Part shown: in pieces, positions 49,042 to 57,178 of the stretch
How positions within the stretch are numbered: the stretch's first letter is position 1
Layout: every line of letters starts with the position of its first letter
NCBI GenBank assembly: GCA_050486285.1
Contig: JBJHCZ010000008.1
Location: forward strand, 1 to 64,000
Source of the DNA: JAITWN01 sp050486285
Lineage (GTDB): Bacteria > Pseudomonadota > Gammaproteobacteria > SZUA-140
Reading direction: 5' to 3'
Length of the DNA stretch: 64,000 bases
Made by a program: the position numbers and the translations under genes
Notes under the pieces: model-generated
What the model was told of the DNA's origin: nothing
What the model saw: only the letters and a program-made list of their open reading frames with translations
Database searches by the model: none

Positions 49042-49154
49042 CGGAAGGCGGTGGTCATTGTCTGACGGGACCTTACGGCCACAGGGATGTGGCCGTTGAG
49101 CGTACAGGGACGTATTCACAGCGCGTCCCGTCAGACAATGACCACCGCCTTCCG
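49042..49154. repeat. Long palindromic repeat, copy E (between divergent genes)
   Basis: The exact 30-nt arms are 49042-49071 and 49125-49154. The 53-nt core at 49072-49124 on the minus strand reads GCGCTGTGAATACGTCCCTG followed by a CGGCCAC/GTGGCCG hairpin. The arm start CGGAAGGCGGTGGT resembles copies A and B; the rest differs. Unlike A and B it lies upstream of both neighbours (lpoA and rsmI), where a terminator role makes little sense. Confidence 0.95.
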
Positions 49155-49208
49155 GACTCCTTGAAGGCTCCGGTTGGACAGGGCCCAGTATCCGAACGGT
49201 GATCAAGA

Positions 49209-50075
49209 GTGTCAATCGGAAAAGCAGGAACATTGTACATCGTCGCCACTCCGATCGGTCATCTCGGCGACATCAGCGCGCGCGCGCTGGAAACGCTGCG
49301 CGACGCCGATGTCGTCGCCGCCGAGGATACCCGCCGCAGCGGCCAGTTGCTGCGCCATTTCGGCATCGCGACGCCGTGCCTGTCGCTGCACGACCACAAT
49401 GAACGCGAATTGACGCCGCGCCTGCTCGAGCGCCTCGCGCGCGGCGAGACCGTCGCGCTGGTCAGCGATGCCGGCACGCCGCTGATCAGCGATCCCGGCT
49501 TTCACCTCGTGCGCGCGGCGCACGAGGCCGGCATCCGCGTCGTCCCGATCCCCGGGCCGTCGGCGCTGATCGCCGCCTTGTCCGCGGCCGGCCTGCCGTC
49601 GGACCGCTTCGCGTTCGAAGGCTTCCTGCCGGCCAGGCCCGGCCCGCGCCGTGAACGGCTCGAGGCCCTGATCGCGGAGCCGCGCACACTGGTGTTCTAC
49701 GAGGCGCCGCATCGCGTAGTGGCGACCCTGGAGGCGCTGACGGAGGCCTTCGGCGCCGAACGCGAGGCCGCCTGCGCGCGCGAACTGACCAAGCTGCATG
49801 AAACAGTGATCCGCGACACCCTGGGCGGCCTGCTCGAACGCGCGCGCAGCGATCCGATGATGCAGCGGGGCGAGCTCGTCATCGTCGTGCAGGGAGTCGG
49901 CGAGGCCGCGGGCGCCGACGAGGTCGAGGCCCGGCGTGTGCTCGCGATCCTGCTGGCGGAGATGCCGGTGAAACAGGCGGCGGCGATCGCGGCGCGCCTG
50001 ACGGGGATGGCGCGAAATCGCCTCTATGAATGGGGGCTCGGGATGCGGCAGGGTGAGGACAAGGGCGGGGATTGA
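49209..50075 (+). CDS. rsmI: 16S rRNA (cytidine(1402)-2'-O)-methyltransferase RsmI
   Basis: RsmI methylates the 2'-OH of C1402 in 16S rRNA. The 288-residue product has the tetrapyrrole-methylase fold signature: GTLYIVATPIGHLGDISARAL, AEDTRRSGQLL, LVSDAGTPLISDPG, VVPIPGPSALIAAL and REAACARELTKLHE. The start is GTG. The rsmI-lpoA divergent arrangement is common in gammaproteobacteria. Confidence 0.95.
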   Translation: MSIGKAGTLYIVATPIGHLGDISARALETLRDADVVAAEDTRRSGQLLRHFGIATPCLSLHDHNERELTPRLLERLARGETVALVSDAGTPLISDPGFHLVRAAHEAGIRVVPIPGPSALIAALSAAGLPSDRFAFEGFLPARPGPRRERLEALIAEPRTLVFYEAPHRVVATLEALTEAFGAEREAACARELTKLHETVIRDTLGGLLERARSDPMMQRGELVIVVQGVGEAAGADEVEARRVLAILLAEMPVKQAAAIAARLTGMARNRLYEWGLGMRQGEDKGGD

Positions 50076-50112
50076 CGCAGGTCGTTGCGCCTTCGCGTCT
50101 GTTATACTGCGC

Positions 50113-50460
50113 GCGGGAGCCGGCCGGACAGTCGCTGCGCCTTCGGGCGTGGAGGAAAGTCCGGGCTCCGCAGGGCAGGGTGCCAGGTAACGCCTGGGCG
50201 GCGCGAGCCGACGGAAAGTGCAACAGAAAGGATACCGCCCGCGGCAACGCGGGTAAGGGTGAAATGGTGCGGTAAGAGCGCACCGCGCCGGTGGTAACAC
50301 GCGGCGGCATGGCAAACCCCACCCGGAGCAAGACCAAATAGGGGGACAATGACGCGGCCCGCGTCGTCCCCGGGTAGGTCGCTCGAGACGCGCGGCGACG
50401 CGCGATCCAGATGAATGACTGTCCCCGACAGAACCCGGCTTACAGGCCGACTCCCTCCTT
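50113..50460 (+). ncRNA. rnpB: RNase P RNA (M1 RNA, type A)
   Basis: This is the catalytic RNA of RNase P, which matures tRNA 5' ends. Recognisable conserved blocks are GGAGGAAAGTCCGGGCTCC near the 5' end, ACAGAAA, GGGTAAGGGTGAAA with GGTGCGGTAAGAGCGCACC, AGCAAGACCAAATAG, AGATGAATGACTG and ACAGAACCCGGCTTA near the 3' end. The ends are set by pairing of GGGAGCCGGCC (50115) with GGCCGACTCCC (50445-50455). A TATACT box at 50103-50108 is the probable -10. ORFs drawn across it are spurious. Confidence 0.95.
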
Positions 50461-50469
50461 CAACAACGA

Positions 50470-50494
50470 GGTCAGACCCCGACAGGGTCTGACC
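50470..50494. terminator. Hairpin terminator after rnpB
   Basis: GGTCAGACCC (50470-50479) and GGGTCTGACC (50485-50494) form an exact 10-bp stem with a 5-nt loop about 10 nt after the RNase P RNA. There is no long T-run. The sequence is related to the GGGGTCAG repeats elsewhere. Confidence 0.7.
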
Positions 50495-50672
50495 CGTTCC
50501 CCTCGGCGCGCGCCTTTCATTCACAATCCACTCCACAACAATTCCCCAACGTAATGATTTTTCTCCCTTAGTTATTGGGGCTTTCCGGCTGTCGCCGCCG
50601 GCGGACAGGCATCAGGGCGTAAGTGACTGTGCAATAAAGGGGAAATTTCCTTTCCGGGTGGGTCGTTTCGGC
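50495..50672. other. Intergenic region upstream of the dcw promoter
   Basis: No gene is visible in this 178-nt stretch. It contains an AT-richer segment with CCCCAA...TTGGGG inverted ends (about 50543-50579) and a palindrome GGAAATTTCC near 50641. The latter could be a regulator site for the dcw promoter, but I cannot name a protein. Confidence 0.4.
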
Positions 50673-50733
50673 TTGACAGTGGGTTAAAGGTGTATATAGT
50701 GGCAACAAGTGGAGATAAGTGGTTAATTGTGGG
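50673..50733 (+). promoter_or_regulatory. dcw promoter with MraZ-type GTGG repeats
   Basis: TTGACA (50673-50678), a 16-nt spacer and TATAGT (50695-50700) form a near-consensus sigma-70 promoter. GTGG motifs occur at 50679, 50699, 50709, 50719 and 50729, on a 10-nt period, with a GTG at 50690 filling the missing turn. MraZ represses its own operon by binding direct repeats containing TGG upstream of mraZ, so this is its likely operator, spanning the spacer to 30 nt downstream of the -10. Confidence 0.8.
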
Positions 50734-50759
50734 AATTTTGATTGGGGGAGTCACCATTC

Positions 50760-51212
50760 GTGTTTCGCGGCGCCAGCACCTTGAGTCTCGACGCCAAGGG
50801 TCGCATGACGATCCCGACCCGCTATCGGGACCTGCTCCTGCATGCCTGCCAGGGCCGCATCGTCCTCACCGGCGATCGTGACCGCTGCCTGCTGCTCTAC
50901 CCGCAGCCGGCCTGGGAGGTCATCGAGCAGCGCCTGTCCGATCTTCCGAATCTCGACGAGCGCACGCGCGGCTTGCAGCGCCTGCTGATCGGTCTCGCGA
51001 CCGAATGCGAGATGGACGGCAACGGACGCATCCTGTTGCCGCCGCCGCTGCGCGAGTTCGCGGGCCTCAACAAGCGGGTGATGCTGATCGGCCAGGTCAA
51101 CAAGTTCGAGCTGTGGGACGAGCAGGCGTGGAACGACCAGTGCGGGCGCCTGCTCAAGGGCGAGAGCGGCGAGCAGGGCCTGTCCGATTTCCTCAGTACG
51201 TTTTCACTATGA
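50760..51212 (+). CDS. mraZ: Transcriptional regulator MraZ
   Basis: MraZ is a ring-forming regulator with two AbrB-like half-domains that controls the dcw operon. The 150-residue product begins FRGASTLSLDAKGRMTIPTRYRD; the second repeat has CEMDGNGRILLPPPLREFAGL. I chose the GTG at 50760, nine bases after GGGGGAG, because homologues start at MFRG; the TTG at 50742 overlaps that ribosome site. It is the first gene of the dcw cluster. Confidence 0.95.
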   Translation: MFRGASTLSLDAKGRMTIPTRYRDLLLHACQGRIVLTGDRDRCLLLYPQPAWEVIEQRLSDLPNLDERTRGLQRLLIGLATECEMDGNGRILLPPPLREFAGLNKRVMLIGQVNKFELWDEQAWNDQCGRLLKGESGEQGLSDFLSTFSL

Positions 51213-51216
51213 CGCG

Positions 51217-52155
51217 ATGGCCGGCGCAAGCGAGTTGCATCGTCCCGTCCTGCTGTCCGAGGCGCTCGAGGCGCTCGCGCTTGCGCCCGGCGGCGTCTGT
51301 ATGGACCTGACCTACGGCCGGGGCGGCCATGCCGCGGCGATACTGGAACGGCTGGGGCCGGCGGGTCGTCTCGTGGTCATGGATCGCGATCCGGACGCGA
51401 TCGCCGCTGCGCAGGCGCGTTTCGGCGCGGATGCGCGCGTGACGATCCGTCACGGTTCCTTTGCCGGCGCCGCGGCAGTGGCGTCGGAGCTCGGGGTGTC
51501 CGGGTGGGTGAACGGTGTGCTGATGGATCTCGGTGTGTCCTCGGTCCAGCTCGACGACGCTGCCAGGGGCTTCAGCTTCCTGCGCGACGGACCGCTCGAC
51601 ATGCGCATGGACCCGGGCGCCGGCATCAGCGCCGCCGACTGGCTGGCGCGCGCGAGCGAGGGCGAGATCGCCGGCGTGCTGCGCGAATACGGCGAGGAAC
51701 GTTATGCGAAGCGCATCGCGCGCGCGATCGTCGCCGAGCGGCGGGAACAGCCGATCCTCACCACCGGCCGCCTGCGCGCGATCGTCGCGCGCGCGAACCC
51801 GTCACGCGAACCCGGCAAGGATCCGGCGACGCGCGCCTTCCAGGCGATTCGCATCCACGTCAATCGCGAACTCGAGGCGATCGAGCAATGTCTCGACCCG
51901 ATCGTCGATGTGCTCGCAGCGCGCGGCCGCCTCGCGGTGATCAGTTTCCATTCGCTCGAGGACCGCATCGTCAAGCGCTTCATCCGCCGCGAGGCGCGCG
52001 GCGATGAGTTCCCGCGCGGGCTGCCGGTGACGGACGCGATGCGCCGGCCGCGGCTGCGCGCGGTCGGCAAGGCGATCCATCCGGGTACCGCCGAGGTCGC
52101 GGCGAATCCGCGCGCGCGCAGCGCGGTGCTGCGGGTCGCGGAGCGGCTGTCATGA
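51217..52155 (+). CDS. rsmH: 16S rRNA (cytosine(1402)-N4)-methyltransferase RsmH
   Basis: RsmH adds the N4 methyl to C1402, the nucleotide whose 2'-O is methylated by RsmI (encoded about 1 kb upstream). The 312-residue product has HRPVLLSEALEAL, LTYGRGGHAAAIL, VVMDRDPDAI, GVLMDLGVSSVQLD, RGFSFLRDGPLDMRMD and VISFHSLEDRIVKRF. It overlaps ftsL by ATGA. Confidence 0.96.
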   Translation: MAGASELHRPVLLSEALEALALAPGGVCMDLTYGRGGHAAAILERLGPAGRLVVMDRDPDAIAAAQARFGADARVTIRHGSFAGAAAVASELGVSGWVNGVLMDLGVSSVQLDDAARGFSFLRDGPLDMRMDPGAGISAADWLARASEGEIAGVLREYGEERYAKRIARAIVAERREQPILTTGRLRAIVARANPSREPGKDPATRAFQAIRIHVNRELEAIEQCLDPIVDVLAARGRLAVISFHSLEDRIVKRFIRREARGDEFPRGLPVTDAMRRPRLRAVGKAIHPGTAEVAANPRARSAVLRVAERLS

Positions 52156-52421
52156 CGCCGGGTCATGGCCTGATCCTCGCGCTCGGGGTCACCGTGTTCG
52201 TGTCCGCGCTCGGCGTGGTCATGACCAAGCACGAGAGCCGGCAGTTGTTCATCAAGTTCGAGGCGCTCAAGGTCGAGCGCGACGAGCTCGAGGTCGAGTG
52301 GGGCAAGCTGACGCTGGAGCAGGCGACCTGGGCGACGCCGACGCGCGTCGAACGCATCGCCCGCGATCGCCTCGACATGACCCTGCCGCCGGCCGATCGC
52401 ATCGTGGTGATGCGGCCGTGA
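52152..52421 (+). CDS. ftsL: Cell division protein FtsL
   Basis: FtsL is a bitopic divisome protein acting with FtsB and FtsQ. The 89-residue product has one N-terminal membrane helix (LILALGVTVFVSALGVV), then a leucine-zipper-like coiled-coil (FIKFEALKVERDELEVEWGKLTLEQ), and the typical end RVERIARDRLDMTLPPADRIV. It overlaps rsmH by ATGA and ftsI by GTGA. Confidence 0.93.
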   Translation: MTPGHGLILALGVTVFVSALGVVMTKHESRQLFIKFEALKVERDELEVEWGKLTLEQATWATPTRVERIARDRLDMTLPPADRIVVMRP

Positions 52422-54208
52422 GCGCGCGCGACGGCCTCACCCATCCCGCCCGGCTGGCCTGCGTGCTGGCCCTGCTTGCGGCCGCCACCGGCACGCTCGG
52501 CTGGCGCGCGCTCGATCTGCAGGTGATGAATCGCGCGTTCCTGCAGGACCAGGGCGATGCCCGTCACCTGCGCGCGCACACGATGCCGGCGCACCGCGGC
52601 ATGATCACCGACCGCCACGGTGATCCGCTGGCGGTCAGCATCCCGGTCGATTCGATCTGGGGCAATCCGCAGGAACTGGTCCAGTCGCGCGAACACTGGC
52701 CGGCGCTGGCGAGCGCGCTCGGCGTCCGCCCGGCCGACCTCGAGCAACGGCTGACCCAGCGCGCCGGATCGCAATTCGTCTATTTGCGCCGTCACGTCGA
52801 TCCGCCGGTCGCCGAGGCCGTCATGGCGCTCGGTATTCGCGGCGTGGCGCTGCAACGCGAGTATCGCCGTTACTATCCGGAGCACGAAGTCTCCGCGCAT
52901 CTCGTCGGCCTGACCAACATCGACGACCAGGGCCAGGAAGGCCTCGAGCTCGCCTATGACCAGTGGCTGCAGGGACGTCCCGGCGCGAAGTGGGTGCTCA
53001 AGGATCGCTTCGGCCGCATCGTCGAGGATGTCGCCGCGATCCGCGAGCCGGAACCGGGCCGCGACCTCCGGCTCAGCATCGATCGCCGCATCCAGTACCT
53101 CGCCTATCGCGAGCTGAAGACCGCGGTGCAGTTGCATCGCGCCGAATCGGGCTCGGTCGTCGTTCTCGATGTGCGCAGCGGCGAGGTGCTGGCGATCGCG
53201 AACCAGCCGTCGTTCAATCCGAACAACCGCGGCAGCATCCGCGCCGACGCCTTCCGCAATCGCGCAGTCACCGATCTCGTTGAGCCCGGCTCGACCGCGA
53301 AGCCGTTCACGATCGCCGCCGCGCTCGAGGCCGGCAGCCATCGCCCGGAGTCGCGCATCGACACCGCGCCCGGCTTCATGCGCGTCGGCGGCGGCACCGT
53401 CCGCGACCTGTCGAACTACGGGGCGCTCGATCTGACCGCGGTGATCCAGAAATCCAGCAATGTCGGCATGACCAAGATCGCGCTTGCGCTGCCGCCGGAT
53501 CGCATGTGGCGCATGTTCACGTCGCTCGGTTTCGGCGAGCTGTCGGGCAGCGGCTTTCCCGGCGAGGCCGCCGGCACCCTGTCGCACCACAGTCGCTGGC
53601 GCGAGCTCGAGCGCGCGACGCTCTCTTTTGGCTACGGCCTGTCGGTGACACCGCTGCAACTCGCCCAGGCCTATGCCGCGATCGGCGATCACGGTCGTTT
53701 CAAGCCCGCGGTCTTCCTTGCCGACGGCGAGACGCCGCCGGTCACGCAGGCGATGAGCGCGCAGACCGCAGACGAACTGGTGCGCATGATGGAGGCCGCG
53801 GTATCGGGCCAGGGCACCGGCCAGCTGGCGCGGGTGTCGGGCTACCGCGTCGCGGGCAAGACCGGCACGGTGATGGCGGTCGGTTCGCGCGGCTACAGCG
53901 AGGATCGCTACATCGCGCTGTTCGCCGGCGTCGCGCCGGCCTCGGATCCGCGCCTCGCGATGGTCGTCATCATCAACAAGCCCGCCGGCGAGGAGTACTA
54001 TGGCGGCAGGGTCGCGGCCCCGGTGTTCTCGCGGGTCATGACCGGGGCGCTGCGCATGCAGGGCATCCTGCCGGACGCTGCGCCGGCGCGCCAGTTGCAG
54101 GTCGATGTCCCGGCCCCGGCGCCGCTGCCCGAGAACGCGATGCCGCTCGACGCGACCCGCGCCGATGCCGCCGGGTCGGCGCCGATCGTCGGCAAGGAGG
54201 TCCTGTGA
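52418..54208 (+). CDS. ftsI: Septal peptidoglycan transpeptidase FtsI (PBP3)
   Basis: FtsI is the monofunctional class B PBP that cross-links septal murein, partnered with FtsW. About 596 residues from a GTG overlapping the ftsL stop: a membrane helix (ACVLALLAAATGTLGWRAL), PBP dimerisation region (HRGMITDRHGDPLAVS), and a transpeptidase domain with the active-site Ser292 in EPGSTAKPF, SSN at 346-348 and KTG at 481-483. In-frame sequence upstream of the GTG lies in ftsL and is not used. Confidence 0.96.
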   Translation: MSARDGLTHPARLACVLALLAAATGTLGWRALDLQVMNRAFLQDQGDARHLRAHTMPAHRGMITDRHGDPLAVSIPVDSIWGNPQELVQSREHWPALASALGVRPADLEQRLTQRAGSQFVYLRRHVDPPVAEAVMALGIRGVALQREYRRYYPEHEVSAHLVGLTNIDDQGQEGLELAYDQWLQGRPGAKWVLKDRFGRIVEDVAAIREPEPGRDLRLSIDRRIQYLAYRELKTAVQLHRAESGSVVVLDVRSGEVLAIANQPSFNPNNRGSIRADAFRNRAVTDLVEPGSTAKPFTIAAALEAGSHRPESRIDTAPGFMRVGGGTVRDLSNYGALDLTAVIQKSSNVGMTKIALALPPDRMWRMFTSLGFGELSGSGFPGEAAGTLSHHSRWRELERATLSFGYGLSVTPLQLAQAYAAIGDHGRFKPAVFLADGETPPVTQAMSAQTADELVRMMEAAVSGQGTGQLARVSGYRVAGKTGTVMAVGSRGYSEDRYIALFAGVAPASDPRLAMVVIINKPAGEEYYGGRVAAPVFSRVMTGALRMQGILPDAAPARQLQVDVPAPAPLPENAMPLDATRADAAGSAPIVGKEVL

Positions 54209-55731
54209 TGGCCGCCCGCCAGACGACCCCGGGACGCGCGTCGCCGCGCCTGTCCGCCTTGTTGCAAGGCATTGCCGCAGTCGCGCCGGGCGATGACCGC
54301 GAGATCACCGGGCTCGCGCTGGACAGCCGCGCGGTGCGGCCGGGCGATGTCTTCTTCGCCTGCGCCGGGACGCGGGTCAGCGGCGCGGCGTTCATCGCCG
54401 ATGCGATCGCCGCCGGGGCGACCGCGGTGCTCCATGACGCGAACGATCCGGCGGCGGCCGTGACCGCCGCCGCGGTGCCGCTGATCGCGATCGACGGCCT
54501 GCGCGAGCGCATCGGCCCGATCGCCGCGCGCTTCCACGGCGAGCCGTCGCGCGAAATGACGGTGATCGGCATCACCGGCACCAACGGCAAGACCTCCTGC
54601 GCGCACTATCTCGCCCAGGCCCTCGCCGCCGGCGGCGATCGCTGCGGGCTGATCGGCACACTCGGCTACGGCGAACCCGGCGCGCTGCGTCCCGGTCTGC
54701 ATACGACGCCGGATCCGCTGACCTTGCAGGCGGAGCTCGCGCGTCTGCGCGATGCCGGCGTCGGCCATGCCGCGATCGAGGTGTCGTCGCACGCGCTCGA
54801 GCAGCACCGTGTTGCGGGCACGCGCTTCGCCGGCGCGATCTTCACCAATCTCAGCCATGATCACCTCGATTACCACGCCGATCTGCGCGCCTACGGGCTG
54901 GCGAAGAAGAAGCTGTTCCTGATGCCGGGCCTGCGCTTCGCGGCGATCAATCGCGACGATGCCTTCGGCCGTGAACTGATCGGGAGCCTGATGCCCGACA
55001 TCCGCTGCGTCGCCGTCGGGCTCGGTGACGCCGCCGCCGGGCTCGGCGCGCATTTCCATATCGATGCGACCGGCGTCGAGCTCAGCGACGCCGGTCTCTC
55101 GCTCGCGATCTCGTCGAGTTGGGGCGAGGGCCGGCTCGAGGCGCCGTTGCTCGGCCGCTTCAATGCGCGCAACCTGCTCGCGGTGCTCGGTTCGCTGCTG
55201 ATGCTCGATATCCCGTTCGAGGAGGCGCTGGCGCGCATGTCGGCGGTGCGGCCGGTGTCCGGGCGCATGGAGCGTTTCGGCGGCGGCCGCCGGCCGCTGG
55301 TCATCGTCGACTACGCGCATACGCCGGATGCGCTGGCCGAGGCCCTGTCCGCGCTGCGGTCGCACTGCACGGGCCGTCTGTGGTGCGTGTTCGGCTGCGG
55401 CGGCAATCGCGATCACGCCAAGCGACCGCTGATGGGCGAGATCGCCGCGCGCCTCGCCGACCGCGTCGTGCTGACCAGCGACAACCCGCGCGCCGAGGAT
55501 CCGGACGCAATCATCGCCGCGATCCGCGCCGGCATCGCGCGCGCGGAAGGCATCGATGTCATTGCCGATCGCGCCCGCGCCATTCGCGAGACGATCGCAG
55601 CCGCCGCCGGCGGCGATGTCGTGCTGATCGCCGGCAAGGGGCACGAGGACTATCAGATCATCGGCGACCGCCGCCTCGCCTTCAGCGACCAGGCCGAGGT
55701 GACGGCCGCGCTCGGGGGCAGGCGGCGATGA
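54208..55731 (+). CDS. murE: UDP-MurNAc-tripeptide synthetase MurE (meso-DAP adding)
   Basis: MurE adds meso-diaminopimelate to UDP-MurNAc-L-Ala-D-Glu. About 507 residues: ATP site GTNGKTS (124-130), SSHALEQHRVAGTRF, NLSHDHLDYH, and the DAP-specificity motif DNPR at 425-428. The last shows that the wall uses meso-DAP, which fits the L,D-transpeptidases elsewhere. The start overlaps the ftsI stop by one base (TGATG). Sequence upstream in the same frame is a shadow of ftsI. Confidence 0.96.
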   Translation: MAARQTTPGRASPRLSALLQGIAAVAPGDDREITGLALDSRAVRPGDVFFACAGTRVSGAAFIADAIAAGATAVLHDANDPAAAVTAAAVPLIAIDGLRERIGPIAARFHGEPSREMTVIGITGTNGKTSCAHYLAQALAAGGDRCGLIGTLGYGEPGALRPGLHTTPDPLTLQAELARLRDAGVGHAAIEVSSHALEQHRVAGTRFAGAIFTNLSHDHLDYHADLRAYGLAKKKLFLMPGLRFAAINRDDAFGRELIGSLMPDIRCVAVGLGDAAAGLGAHFHIDATGVELSDAGLSLAISSSWGEGRLEAPLLGRFNARNLLAVLGSLLMLDIPFEEALARMSAVRPVSGRMERFGGGRRPLVIVDYAHTPDALAEALSALRSHCTGRLWCVFGCGGNRDHAKRPLMGEIAARLADRVVLTSDNPRAEDPDAIIAAIRAGIARAEGIDVIADRARAIRETIAAAAGGDVVLIAGKGHEDYQIIGDRRLAFSDQAEVTAALGGRRR

Positions 55732-57176
55732 ATGCGGCGACCGTGAATGCTCGCGGCGTGACGCTCGCCGGCGGCCTCGGCCTCGGCGAACTGGCCGCCG
55801 CCGTGTCCGGCGAGTTGCGCGGCGCCGACCTGCGCGTGCAGCGGCTGTCGACCGATACCCGCGGGCTGGCGCCGGGCGACCTGTTCGTCGCGTTGCGTGG
55901 TGAGCGATACGACGCGCACGACTTCGTCGCCGAGGCGGTCGCCGCCGGCGCCGCCGCCCTGCTGGTCGACCGCGATGTCGACGTCGCGGCGCCGGTCGTG
56001 CGCGTCGACGATACCCTGCGCGCGCTCGGCCGTCTCGCGGCCTGGTGGCGCAGCCGCTTCGACATCCCGGTCGCCGGCGTGACCGGCAGCAACGGCAAGA
56101 CCACCGTCAAGGAGATGCTCGCAAGCATCCTCTCCGCGCTCGGTCCCGGCGTCGTCACCCGCGCGAACCTGAACAACGAGATCGGCGCGCCGCTGACGCT
56201 GCTCGGGCTGACGCCGGCCGACCGCTACGCGGTCATCGAGATGGGCGCGCGCAAGTCCGGCGACATCGCCTATCTCGTCGGCATCGCGGCGCCTTCGGTC
56301 ACCGTGATCACCAACGCCGCGCCCGCCCACCTCGCCGGCTTCGGCGACATCGCCGGCGTCGCCCGCGCCAAGGGCGAGATCTTTTCCGGCCTGCCCGCGG
56401 ACGGCATCGCGGTGATGAACGTCGACGACCCGCGCGTCGGGCTGTGGCAGGTCATGGCCGGCAGCCGCCGGATCGTCGGCTTCGGCCTGCGCCATCCGGC
56501 CGAGGTCAGCGCGCGCGACCTGCGCGCGAACGACGCCCCGGGCTGTTCTTTCGAACTGCGCACGCCGGCGGGCGCGGTCGACGTCGACCTGCAGCTGCCC
56601 GGCCGCCACAACGTCATGAACGCCCTCGCGGCGGCGGCGATGGCGCACGCGCTCGGCATGTCGCCCGATGACATCGCGCGCGGCCTGCGCGCGATGCGCC
56701 CGGTCGCCGGTCGCCTGCAGACCCGGGCCGGCATCGGCGGGATTCGCGTCATCGATGACACCTACAACGCGAATCCCGGTTCGGTGAAGGCCGCGCTGGA
56801 GGTGCTCGCGACCTGCGGCGGCAGCGGCCAGCGCCTGCTCGTGCTCGGCGATATGGGCGAACTCGGCAATGCCGCGCGCGCGCTGCATGAGCAGATCGGT
56901 CGCCAGGCGCGCGTCGTCGGCGTCGATCGCATCTACGCAGTCGGCGATCTGGCCTCGGTCGCGGCCGGCGTATTCGGCAACGGCGCGCGCCACTTCGACA
57001 GCCATGAAGCACTGATCGCCGGACTGCGCGCGGACCTGTCCGGCGCCCGCGCGGCGACGGTGCTGGTCAAGGGCTCGCGCACGATGCGCATGGAGCGCGT
57101 GGTCGAGGCGCTGGTCGCCGGCGGTTCGACATCCGGCGGCTACGCGCCGGCGCCCGGCATGCGGGCGGGAGGCTGA
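55728..57176 (+). CDS. murF: UDP-MurNAc-tripeptide-D-Ala-D-Ala ligase MurF
   Basis: MurF adds the D-Ala-D-Ala dipeptide. About 482 residues: STDTRGLAPGDLFVAL near the N-terminus, the ATP loop GSNGKTT at 120-126, NLNNEIGAPLTLL, IEMGARKSGDI, and the C-terminal NANPGSVKAAL and LGDMGELG. The start overlaps the murE stop (ATGA). Confidence 0.96.
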   Translation: MNAATVNARGVTLAGGLGLGELAAAVSGELRGADLRVQRLSTDTRGLAPGDLFVALRGERYDAHDFVAEAVAAGAAALLVDRDVDVAAPVVRVDDTLRALGRLAAWWRSRFDIPVAGVTGSNGKTTVKEMLASILSALGPGVVTRANLNNEIGAPLTLLGLTPADRYAVIEMGARKSGDIAYLVGIAAPSVTVITNAAPAHLAGFGDIAGVARAKGEIFSGLPADGIAVMNVDDPRVGLWQVMAGSRRIVGFGLRHPAEVSARDLRANDAPGCSFELRTPAGAVDVDLQLPGRHNVMNALAAAAMAHALGMSPDDIARGLRAMRPVAGRLQTRAGIGGIRVIDDTYNANPGSVKAALEVLATCGGSGQRLLVLGDMGELGNAARALHEQIGRQARVVGVDRIYAVGDLASVAAGVFGNGARHFDSHEALIAGLRADLSGARAATVLVKGSRTMRMERVVEALVAGGSTSGGYAPAPGMRAGG

Positions 57177-57178
57177 CG

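Noticed and set aside
50085..50297. Short ORFs across the RNase P RNA
   Set aside because: The region is a structural RNA with all conserved RNase P blocks.
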